A DNA stretch of 64,000 nt from Asterella californica. Its lineage: Eukaryota > Streptophyta > Marchantiopsida > Marchantiales > Aytoniaceae. The stretch lies in assembly GCA_036924285.1 (NCBI GenBank), contig JAYKYS010000016.1:2666001-2730000 (forward strand). The letters are read 5' to 3'. Positions 11,936 to 23,000 of this stretch are shown piece by piece (position 1 is the stretch's first letter; each line of letters starts with the position of its first letter). A program made the position numbers and the translations under genes. The notes beneath the pieces are model-generated. The model made no database searches and was not told the origin of the DNA. It saw nothing but the letters and a program-made list of their open reading frames with translations.

Positions 11936-13307
11936 CCTTCCCGTTCAGAGAGGAGCTCTACACGAGAAGGTTACGTGACATTGGATTCTTTCTGAGTTCT
12001 TTAAACAGAGGGGAGGGTTTGAGTGATGCAGAGTTCAGAGAGATAAGAAGGAAGACATATGATTACTTGTTGCGAGATGGATATCTTTGGAAGCGTCCAA
12101 AAAGAAGAGATGGAGCACTTTTGCGAGTTATAGATGATCTGTAGACCAAGCAACAGTTGATGAAGGAGTTTCATGACACTTTGTGGACCGGACATCGAGG
12201 AGCTTGGGCTACCTATACAAAGTTGAAAGAGAGATACTGGTGGAGATGACTTTATCAAGATGTGGTGAACTTTGTGAGTTCATGCTTGCACTGTCAATTT
12301 TATTCAAAGGTACGTTACAGGGATGGCCTGGTACCAACCTATCCTCCCAGTATCCATTTTCAATGGGTTCTTGATTTAGTAGCAATGCCTCCCGGGTTAT
12401 GGGATATGAGGTACTTGGTATTGGCTCGAGAAGACCTCTCCAACTTTGTGGAAAGACGAGCTCTGAGGACGAAGACCACAGAAAGGATATGTAGGTTTGT
12501 TCTTGAAGATATTATTTGTATGTACGGATCTATAGAGAGATTGCGTGCAGACGGAGGAGAGTTGTGTGGTACGGAAGCGAAGGAGTTCTTCGTCCAACAC
12601 AGAGTGAAACTCAAACTCACTACTGCTATGAATCCGGAAGGGATTGGTAAGAGCGAGAGAGGACATCCGTCGATTGTTCAAGCTCTGGTAAAAGCATGCA
12701 ATGGTAGGCATAGACAATGGCCTAGGTTGCTCCTTTTTGCTCTATGGGCTGATAGGTCGACTCACTGCACTACTACTGGGTACATGTCCATTGAACTGAT
12801 GCTGGGTCAAAAACTGATTATGTCGGCAGAGGAGGACTTTCTTACATGGGTTACTTTATCGTGGGAAGACGAAATGGATCATGTACAACTTCTTGCACTT
12901 CGAATCAGGCAGTTGGAACATAGAGAGGAGGATCTTATAGGGGCTCAACAGAAACTGAAAGAGGCCCGTCTCAAGAACAAGGACAGGTTTGACAAGATCC
13001 ACAGTCTTCGACCAAAGCCCATACATGCTGGAGATTGGATTTTGGTGTATGACAATACGTTAGAGAATCAACACTCTACGGTTCAAAAATTTTCTAGAGA
13101 TGGTTTGGTCCGTATGTTGTCTTAGAAGTGCATCAGAATGCTACTTACTCTTTACGGGAGCTCGATGGTACACCTATAAAACTTCATGTTGCTGGTAAGC
13201 GTATCAAGTTGTTTATAAGAAGGGGAGAATCCATTGAGCTAGATGAATTTTTGGAGTCAGATCGGATGATGGATGCAGATATCAGAAGAAGACGTAGAGG
13301 ACGATGA
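11936..13307 (+). pseudogene. Integrase of family-A element with GPY/F motif
   Basis: A single frame carries an HHCC finger (histidines near 12169 and 12190, CLHC near 12286), the D,D-35-E core (Asp in VLDLVAMP near 12370, Asp in RADGGE near 12550, Glu in GKSERGH near 12655), and a C-terminal region. TAG at 12142 and TGA at 12247 interrupt it. Near 13100 a frameshift moves the WFGPYVV (GPY/F) motif into the next frame, which ends at 13307. All three catalytic acids are still present, so the damage is from scattered point changes and a frameshift. Confidence 0.88.
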
Positions 13308-13381
13308 GGAGGACGATGGTAATTTAGAGAACCTTGGAGACTAGTGGAAAGGTTGGCACATATCGGAGGATGTGCAGGTTT

Positions 13382-13393
13382 GGAGGGGATGAA
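13382..13393 (+). other. Polypurine tract
   Basis: GGAGGGGATGAA, all purine but one, directly abuts the 3' LTR start. This is the expected plus-strand primer of an LTR element. Confidence 0.7.
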
Positions 13394-15179
13394 TGTCGTA
13401 GTGCGTGGCATTCAAGATGATGAAACTGAGCTTCAGAAGACACTCAACCAGCATTTGTTCAGGAAGCTGCGCCCTAGCTTATCAAGCTGGGTAGGAGCTA
13501 AGCTGAGGCCATGCTTGCGAGTTGCCCCCTAGCTTGGATTGGAATATCACCCTGAATGGGTCAAAGACACCAGAATGCAGAGCTCGACGAGGAGAGTGAC
13601 TTCATACTTCCAATTTTGACAGAAAGTGTTTTAAGTAATAGTTAGCACGGGTTTTAGACTAATAAATATGTGAAAGAGGGAAATCCGTCGATTCTGGCTC
13701 GTGACTCCAACTCTGAATCTGATAGCGTGAGTGTGTAGGTGTTCATGAATACTATAGTTTTGACTCCTTATTCATTAAAAATGGAGTTGTATAGAGAAGT
13801 AAACATAGAAAAAGCTAGTAAAGACTTTTACAGAAAATCTTCTTCAGTAAAAGCATATGTACAGATTTTTTAACCTTTTAGAACGGAACCAAAGGCCATC
13901 CCAGTGATAGGGCGCATGCCTAGGGAGAAAGTGGTCTCAAGATCATTTCTCCCTGGCCTCTGGTTCCTATTCCGGCATGTTGGCCTCTTGGAATGGAGTC
14001 TATGTTGGATATGCAGCCACGTCATGCATATCTAGGGGCGGGAGACCGGTGTCTCCCTTAATCGTAAGCTTCTTGACCTAAGCCTCCGCATGTCATCTTA
14101 AATATACTATGGGAGATACCTGGTGCGCATATGGGGGGCTGTAAGCCCTGTGGGGCAGCCTCATAAGTGTTGGAGCTTCGGCTTACATTGGATGGCTTGT
14201 AGTATATTCAGGGTGGCATCAAGAGCACGGGAAACTTTTGTTAATCAGTTAATTAATCATCGAGTCAGCTTAGCAATGACAATGAAATTTGTGAGACCTA
14301 ATAAAGGGGTCGGCTTTGTAAAGATAGCTGTGAAGCTTTTATAAAAAAAGGAGTTGGTTTAATAATTAAGGTTCTGTACGTAAGGACAGCAGGGGGACAG
14401 CTTAGCTAGGGGCCTGCTTGTGATAAGTAGTTCTGCTTATAAGGACTGCAGGGGGCAGCTTAACTGGAGACTTACCTTTTAGGTTAATTAACTTGCGGCC
14501 GCGAGAGATAGGGGGACTTTTTACAGAGAGCAGGGAGAGAGCCGTTGGGACGCGCAAGAGAAGCTTAGGGGCTGAGGAGATCAGATTTCTGAAAGAATTC
14601 AGTTGGGAGGTTGATGCAAAGGAGGAGAAAAGTGTTTAGAAGCAAAAACTTTGTCTAATATACAGTTTGGAGGCTGAATTACCTTCTGAACGGACAGGAG
14701 GCAATCTATTGAGCGAAGATCAGTTTGATGATATGTGAAAGACTTTTGATCGTTGTTGAATCAAATTTCTGAGAGTTTTCAGTTGGGAGGTTGACGCAAG
14801 GAGAGGAATAAGAGTCAGGGGCCTGAATTTCACTTACTAGATTGAGATTGTGGTGAACTTGGTAGATTTTTGGCAGAAAGATGATAGATGGAGAGAGAGA
14901 CGCACAAGAGAGGAAGAGAGAGAGATTTTCTTTACAGTTGAAGAAATTGATGGTGCAGCCGGCACTGAAATAAAGTTATTCTGAATCTTGAAAGATCTAT
15001 ATGTGCACCTGAGTGTCTGCTGGGTGTCTGTTTGAGTGTTTGTTTTGTAATTTGTGACGACAAGAAGTAGGGTTTTGAGATCTCATCGTCAGCAGCAACC
15101 TATTTTCCCTTTAAGTCATTTCTCTGATCAATTACAGTCAGGAGGTCCGCCCTCCCCAAGAAGGACTCTCGTCGCGACA
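13394..15179 (+). repeat. 3' LTR of family-A element
   Basis: 1786 bp, same ends as the 5' LTR. Differences are mostly transitions plus a few short indels. Confidence 0.93.
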
Positions 15180-17090
15180 ACGGAGTAAAAAGTCTAATCC
15201 GGTAGTGGTTTGTCATTTTTCCTATAGCTTTGTTTAAGAAATGTCAACCTTGGTCTGATAGCAATTCAACGGAAGAATCAAACTTTGTGATTATGTGTTC
15301 AGCGAGAAATTTGGCTATTATTTTTGTTGCTCTTTCTATAGGCTTGTGCTTCTAGTCATTTTGAAACATAATCACTGGCTGTGATAATATTTTTTGTGTA
15401 AAATGGATGGAAGGATTGATAGATCTTATGAAATCAATTCTCCACTTTTGAAAGATACCAACGGGAAATATTAGGTGTAAGGGCATTCTTTCTTTGAGGA
15501 TTGTACTTCTTTGGCACTCATAGCAAGTTTGAACATGTTCTTTATAGTCTTTGAATATGAGAGGTCACCACAATCCGGATTGTAGTATCTTGTGTGCTGC
15601 GTTATCTCTTGCCAAGTGTCTTTTTGCTGGTCCTTCATGAGCTTCCTCCATAATACTGATTTTCTGATTGTTCGATATACAGCTCATGAGATTGTCATCG
15701 TTTTTCTTTTTGTAAAACATTCCTTCAGTGAGTGTATAATTCTTTGTGTTGTGAATGAACTTCCTTCTCTCGTGAAGTGAAACATCTGAGCGTATTTCCC
15801 TCTCTCAAGATACGTACACATTTCTTTCTGCTAGTCTTTTGGTTTTAGATCTTTATCGGAATTATCTTCTTGTTCCACGTTATTTTTCTACTGTCTCTAT
15901 TGTTCTTAATGTCCTCATATGGATTCGTGTCTCCGAGTGCTGATGATGTGATTATAAGGATTTCTTTGTCTAGAAATGAATCACCCTCATTTCTTTCTAG
16001 CATCTTGCTTCAACTCGGCTCAAGTGGTCAGCTAACACGTTAATTTTACCGAGTTTATAGATGACTGTGAAGTCAAATTCTTGGAGGAGTAATAGTCAAT
16101 GGTCTATCCTTCTTTTGATATGTGCTTTATTAACTAAATAAGTTAATGCTTGGTGGTCAACAAAGAAGATGAATTTGTTGCCTAACATGTAGTGTCTAAA
16201 TTTCTATACTGCGTATATCATTGCTAGTGCTTCTCGTTCTGTGGTAGTGTAGTTTCGTCCAGTCAGATTTAGAATTCGAGATGTAAAATAAATAGACAAA
16301 TCTGTGTTTGGTGTAATCTATGGCTACTCCAGATGCATCAATGTGAATATGAAAAGGTTTGTTTCAGTTTGGAATATGAAGGATATGTGCTTGTGATACT
16401 ACCTTCTTAATTGTTTGGAAGGATTTATTGCATTCTTGTATCTAGACAAACTCCACTCCATCCTTGTTTAATTGATTCACTGGTTGAATAACTTTTGCAA
16501 ATTGGTAAAGGAATCATCGATAGTAGCTTGTCATCCTGCTGAATCTTCAGAATTCTTTTATGTTGGTTGGTGGAAGTTTATCTACTATCCGGGTGACCTT
16601 TCTAAGATCCACCAGTAAATCTTATTTGCAATTAAAGTGACCGAGTAGTACTCCGGATGATATTCTTTTGGTGCACTTTTGGAGGTTGAGACTGAGTTTG
16701 TGTAATTGACATCGCTCGAAATATTTCTAGAGTTGCCACAAATGATCACAATCTTTGTAGTACAAAGATGAAGTCATCTAAGAAAGCTTACATGAAGATG
16801 CCAAAGTACTGACCAAAAGTTTATGCAATAAGTCTTTGGAAATTTGGTGGTGCACCACTTAGTCTAAATGACATTTTTATGCTCTCATCTTTTATGCATA
16901 GTTAAGATTCATTCGATACAATCATTGAATCGTTGGTACAGTTGTTGGTAGTAGTTTTATCCGGTGTTCACATATGTGTGTAGGTACTCTTTTCATGTCT
17001 TCGTAGCTCCATACGAATATATCAGAATATTCATGGATTATCTAGAGCACATCTTTCCGATTCATTATGGATAAATGATTCTATGATTCT
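15180..17090 (-). pseudogene. RT, RNase H and integrase N-terminal part of gypsy element B
   Basis: Reading leftward from about 17 kb: SGAPPNFQRLI and AFLDDFIF (catalytic Asp pair at about 16773-16778) from RT; FHIHIDASGVAIDYT near 16345 and YTTTEREALAMIYA near 16240 from RNase H, ending HLSR near 16010; then the integrase finger HLARDN through CYECQ (about 15620-15510) and core residues in WRIDFI and ELLSDQG. It ends in RIRLFTP at 15183, where the A element cuts it. Only a few stops (mostly TGA and TAG) break one long frame. Confidence 0.82.
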
Positions 17091-17662
17091 TGGGTCTTTG
17101 GGAATTTTTAGATCAACCTCCTCGTAAGTTCCTTCTGGTGCTACTGTCCAACGTGTTACTTGTTCTTGTAGGTCCTCCTTTGCAGGTCTATTACAAAGTC
17201 ATCTCTAGGTCCATTTGCTCCATCATTTGTTCACCCATTGACATCTTTGATGTAGTTTGTGATTATTCTATCCGGATTGGTTCAAGTTTGAGTTCTCCTA
17301 TTAGCACTAGGCTTGGTTGTGCAACCATAACAACATTTCTTCTTCTTCGTCCGTTATTCTTTCTGTCCAATCTAAATGACAAATGTTGACTGATCTGAGT
17401 TGAGCATTGTATCTGTTGACTAAGGATATGATGCTTATCCGGTGTTGTTCCTCTTGCCAAGTTAGTTCGATGTAGTCTCGATTAGGTGTCCAGTTTTGTT
17501 GTCTTGTCTTCGCCACGATCATCCTAATGTCTTGAGAACAGCCTTCTGTTCATCTATCATATTCATCACTACAACATTAATCTTAAACTTCATATTGACA
17601 ATTGTTATATATAATCCTTTGATTATTCCGGGTGGAAAGACTTTCCTCTTACCTGTCATTTT

Positions 17663-18034
17663 TCAGTTGAATGGTGATGGGTGTAATTCTACGTTCTTAA
17701 GTCTTTTGCATAATTCTTCACTTACGTCATTTGCACCGGATCCTCTATCAAATAAAACGTTCCTCAGCAAAACTCCCTTTATTGTTATTTGAAGGACTAG
17801 TCCTTCATCTTTCAAGGTGACTTTTGGAGTGATGAAAAAGATACGTCCGCCTTGCCTCGAATCTCTAGTTCTGCATGTTCTTCTGAGCTTGAAGCTCATT
17901 TGGCTTGAATTGCGGTGAGATGATTCATTATTGCTTGCATGTAGTATGGTGAGACTTAAAGGAGTTCTCTTATGCTTAGACTTGCTTCTTGATGCATGAT
18001 ACAGTATGCTACTTGCTTTGCAACGCCTTTCCAA
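17663..18034 (-). pseudogene. Protease region of gypsy element B
   Basis: A 123-codon frame on the minus strand ends in LLRNVLFDRGSGANDVSEEL, the plant gypsy protease site (usually LLDGGSGVN). It sits between gag and RT as expected. Position 2 of the site is Arg where Gly, Ser or Thr is usual, consistent with decay. Confidence 0.65.
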
Positions 18035-18399
18035 CTTGTAAGTTTATCCAGTTCTGTTGAAATGATATCTCTATCGTCGAGATAGCATTTTCCTCCTGTT
18101 CTCTTTGAATTGAATTGTATGTATTGATGTTACTTTTTTAGATAATCTCCTTTCCGTCGAAAAAAAATGTGAACTCTTCACTTGTATAAGATTCTCTAGG
18201 TCCATTTGCTCTCTGTGGAGCTCTTTCTCGTGCATGCAAGTTATCAAGATCTCGGATGACATCGTGTACAATCCGGTATTCTTTTTTGCAGATCGATATT
18301 TCACCTTCTTCTTTATCTTCAGAATGAGAGTAAGATCCGGATGAGTTTTCATCTTCAAAATTTTATCTTTTCATTTCTCTGGTCATGACCTTACATTCT

Positions 18400-19980
18400 T
18401 GTACCTCCTTTTTCTATACATAAACAAGATTAGTTCCAGTCATTCTACCTTCTTCTTTTTCAATCCGTCGTCTGTCTTGTTGATGTTTAATAAACAAGGA
18501 ATATTGCGGATCTTGAATGTATTTTTTCTTGTAATAGTAGAAACAGGTCATGTTTTCCACATTAGGTAACAATGTGTTTGGATCTCTAGATCCACCACCT
18601 CGTCCTCTATATCGTCCTCTTCTTCTTTGAGGATGGGGTTCGATGCGTTGAATTTGGTTAATCGAAATATTTGTTTGTTTCTGAGATTATAATAGCATTC
18701 TTGAGTGTTATGAGAGCCAGTATTGCATAAGTGACAATACTTTCTGGTGTCGTTTGTTCTCCATTGTTTCTCATAAGCCTTTTAAGCTTTAGTAATAGTG
18801 TCTCTCTTTTCTTTTTATCTACATTTTCTTGTTTCTTCTTCTTTGTATCTTGACAGTCGTCACTATCCACCTCTCCTTTTATGAGTTCTTTATATTGATA
18901 TTTGTCTTCATCTGCATATCCATCTCGTAATGCATGGGTTGTCATTGACTTAGTCCAGCTTTCAATTCATCTACATTTGCATAACTTATATCCTCTATAA
19001 GATGTAAGTATTTATATCGTACTGCACTTCATAACCAAGTGATACGGAGATAATCCATGGATAGGTGTGATTAGTCGTGATGATACTATCTCGAAGCGAA
19101 TTAAGAAAATCACTTATATTTTCTCTTTCTCCTTGTTTCATGTTACCGAGTTTGAACATGATATCCGCATCCTCTTTGGTTACCTTGAATTCATTTAGAA
19201 ATAATGTTTCTACTTGATTCCAAGGTGTGATATCGTCGATTTTGCTTTGAGTGTACCATCCAAATTCTTACTTCTTCAAAACAAAGCTGCTTTATCAGTT
19301 AGGTCTTCTTTGTTTAGAGTCATATTGCATTCGAAAGGTTCTTTGTGCAAATCCAAGTCCTCATGTGATTTCTCTTTGACTAGTGAGAGCATATGGAGTC
19401 GCGAGGTCGTATTGGTTGGATCTGCAATTGTATCGGAATGAGATTGATAGTATGAATTGGATTGGTAATAGGTTTCAGATCGGTTGGAGGATGGTCATGG
19501 TGTTAGTTGGTGTTGTTTGATTGATTGATGCAGTGTTTTGAATAGTGATTGGTGTACAAAAAGTACTTGGTTTAGTGAGAGTGGTAGGTGATGTTGTTGG
19601 GGACAGGACTGGAGAAAGTGATCGTATCGGTGTTTTAGCTTTTGTGCTCGGTGATGTCTCTCTTCTTTTTTCCAAACATGTGTATGATACTAAGCTTTAT
19701 TTAACATCACTCAATCTCGAAGTTACTTCCGATCTCTCATCCGACTCTAGTGTGAGTAAGCCTCTATGTTGAAACTTTTTTGTCTCTTCTTTTTTCAGTC
19801 CGAGTGCGAGTTCAATGATATTACGCAACATGTTATCAACACAGAAATTGATCACAGGTGAGAATAGAAATGTATATTTTTTATTAATTCTTAGTCGAAT
19901 GTACATAGACCATGTCACGATTGGACTCTGGTGGTAGAAAATGTAGTCTATATCAAGAGTTACGGCTGACAGTATGTTCA
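18400..19980 (-). pseudogene. gag of gypsy element B
   Basis: Contains a CX2CX4HX4C zinc knuckle (CHLC, then NTGSHNTQEC; about 18736-18694) preceded by a Lys-rich stretch and a capsid-like segment with FKLGNMKQGERENISDFL near 19150. The N-terminal part (19475-19675) is rich in Ser, Thr and Pro. Frames are broken several times. Confidence 0.6.
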
Positions 19981-20000
19981 TAAGTTTTCCATATTGTAAG

Positions 20001-23000
20001 GATTCTGCTTCTTCATCCGTACTGTAAACTAATTCTTCTGGTTGTAATGAGTATACTTAGATAATTTCCCATTATGGTTCTTCATCCAACCAAGTCGATC
20101 AGTTCTCTCCCATTCACTCGGTAAATTATCCTAGTGTCTCTTCTTCTTCCATGTTGCGAATGACCCGCTCTAGATTTATCGCTTAAAGATCTCGCTGGTT
20201 ACAACTTGCGCTTGTTGTGTTCCATAGCATGATCATCAAAATGTTACTCGTGATTCACACTGATACGTCAGAGTCCCTTGTAAACGGACCGAGTCATTCA
20301 TACAACATGACATCCAGACATAGTACACAAGTTTCTCCCAAAAATTATATATATCATTTTTATACAAAGTTCCTCTTTATACTTGATTGATTGATCGAAC
20401 AATGCGATCCTCATAGACGAAGCCCCTTGTAGATTACTCTTTTAGCAACACGGGGTTAGATCGTTATTGTCAAGATCAAGAACCTCCTAATTGTCTAACG
20501 ATCATATGTATCCGGACCCCAATCGAGACTAATCTGTATCTGATTATTATAACTTCCAAATTTATAACACGTATATGGACAATCCTATCGTATCTATCCG
20601 GACTAACTTCCGAACTTATTCGCAATATATTTCTGGATTATATTTATAGATTCTTCTCTAAAATTCGTAGGTGAAGACTAAGATAACAATCATCACTGGT
20701 TGATGAACCAATTAAGAAATAGAAAGAGAGTAGGTGTGATCAAATCCAAAGGTCTCATCAAATGCAAGCGGAAGATAGAAGTCTTGGAACTAGTGATTCT
20801 CGAAAGACAAATAACGATCCAAGGTAATCAACAGTTAGGAGTGTCTGTCACTAATCAAGTTAAATTTCAATATCAGATTACTCTTAAGGGAAAGATCTCT
20901 ACGACAACAAATGTCAATCTACCTCAGAAAAGTCAAAATAAGATACTTATTTTTCTTTGGGAGCAGATCTTCAATCCAACAGAGGTAAACATAAAAACTT
21001 TAGAAAACATTCTCATATGGACAGAACCATCTGATTGGAATATTGGATGGTAGAGCTACGATAGCATTTACTAGGAGTATTGGAAAATGTATTGTATGTT
21101 ATCTATGAATACATAGATGTCAATATACAAGAATCCGAGTATGTGTGTTGACGACCTTCCTTGAACACATGTAGGACATACTGGAGGTTTCATACGAAAC
21201 AATTATACTAAAGATCATCTACAAGCATATCTCATATGTTTACTTCCATTGTTTACATTCGTAACTTCCTAGAGCAAAATGACAAAATCAAAGTAGGAAT
21301 CAAACAAAGGAGGAAGGAGAAAAGTGAAAAGCGAATTCTCAAGTGGTAGAGAAACTATATCAATATGTGGCACAATGACAAATAGAATGAGCAAGATTTT
21401 CAAATCGTGAAAAAGAAGATAAGAGTAAAGAAATTAATCATTATCTCATCTATCAGTGGGAAAAACAGTGACACAACAAGAATAGATTATTAGTTCTGGA
21501 ATCCATAAAAATAAAAAATAGTGACGGTGGATGAAGCAACAACTGAAGTTACATCACAAGTATTAGAAGAGAATTTACTTAGATGCAAGAAGGAACAACA
21601 AGCAAAGCATGCAAAGGACAAACATAATGATAGTTTACGGAAGCTACTCAAGAGACTTGAGAAATATCACATGCAGCCCATCCTAACCTTTGAAACAAAC
21701 TTTGAAAGTCTTGATAAGAAAGCACATAACAAAATTGAAAATAAGTTCTAAACAACAAAAGAACCTAATGAGGACAATTCCATATGAAGAATATCTTATC
21801 AAAGATTGAAAAAAAAATACTCGACGTAGAGCAAAAATATCAATAACAGCATTGAAAGAGAAACAACAGTAGAGGCAAAGAAGGTGGTTTGAATGGATCC
21901 ACTTCGGGTACCACTATCTTTATATTAAGTCTAGTTACAGATGAGTTAAAAATAGAAAAAGAAGAAATGAAAACAATAGAACTGGAAGGCGAGCAAGGAT
22001 GTGAGACGTCCAAGAAACTCCCAAATGTTGAAAAATTTCAACATTGAACTAAAACCCAGCAAGAAGAAATTGACATTCTCTTGATTCAAGTGAAGAAAAT
22101 CAAAGGAAACAATGTGTTTCCACCTTGATCAAATAGCTCATGACCAAAACTATGTTGTTGATTACATCCAGAGGGTCGATCATGTGCAGTATTGTGATGC
22201 TAAAACCATGGGATGTAGGGCGGTTAGAAGTACAAAGACAACTACATAGGAAGATATTTGTAATGCAGATTCATTTGGAGTAATTCTGAAGATATTTGTT
22301 TCATTACAACTCTCATCTCAACATCATATTGCAACAAATGCTTATTCATTGTCTGAGGAAGCCAACAAGTTGAGAAATGGATAAATGCTACATAACAATC
22401 ATGTGTAGTATATCAATAAGTGTTAAATTCTTTTAGAGGTAAGTTGTGAAACAATGAGATCAAATTCGTATCTCAAATTTTACTATTTGTTGTTGGATTG
22501 TATGTATCATTATGTATCTAGTATTGCACAATTGATTTTTTTCAGTTTTTCTGGATCAGATGTGATCATTATGAGTTCATTATCTCGGTTATGTATGAGT
22601 ACTAGATAAAACACTAATTTACTTCATATTGATGTGGAATAGTTGTTTCAAAAAGTCATTCGATAAAACTCTTCAAGTTATTTGTATATACGACGTTGTA
22701 AGATTAGATATCTCGTCCGATGTAGTTAAAGCATTAATCGTCTCTTGCCTTTGTAATTACATCTCAAACCAAGATACGTACAAGTTGATTTTTAAAGAGG
22801 TCTAGGCCTTGAGGTTCATTCTTTGATCAGTTGCAAGTGTACAATAGGTTTACATGTCTTTTGTAAAAAATGAGATTTAAGTTTTAAAAGATATCTATCT
22901 TGTTACACCTACATAGGTGAACAGTGAACTGTTTGAATGTAACAATATAGAGATGGTACTCTATGATAGATTCCATGCAAAAGAAGTCAAGATATCAAAT

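Larger units (their letters stand above)
5304..15179 (+). mobile_element. Complete but decayed Ty3/gypsy LTR retrotransposon, family A copy 2
   Basis: Two LTRs of about 1.8 kb (5304-7101 and 13394-15179) begin TGTCGTAG and end CGACA. Between them are a primer-binding site, gag with a CCHC knuckle, aspartic protease, reverse transcriptase, RNase H, integrase with an HHCC finger and GPY/F motif, and a polypurine tract. The RT-RNaseH-integrase order is that of Ty3/gypsy (Metaviridae). Flanks carry ATGG at 5300-5303 and ACGG at 15180-15183, a 4 bp target-site duplication with one CpG-type transition. The LTRs differ by about 13 substitutions over their first 330 bases by eye, so the insertion is not recent. 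Every gene has stops or frameshifts, so it cannot act on its own. No chromodomain was seen after the GPY/F motif. Confidence 0.93.
15180..20000 (-). mobile_element. Gypsy element B (older, minus strand), main part
   Basis: Minus-strand translation gives, from right to left, gag with a zinc knuckle, a protease, RT with FLDD, RNase H and the first two-thirds of integrase, which then meets the family-A insertion at 15180 and resumes at 5303. Order and motifs are Ty3/gypsy, and the RT and RNase H style (FLDDF, YTTTEREALAMIYA) differs from family A, so it is a separate family. It has many stops and is AT-rich from decay. The right limit is approximate: I did not find its 5' LTR. Confidence 0.8.

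Noticed and set aside
20700..21053. 117-codon Lys/Ile-rich frame as a gene
   Set aside because: No domain, no homologue recognised, in AT-rich decayed DNA where long frames free of TAA are not reliable.
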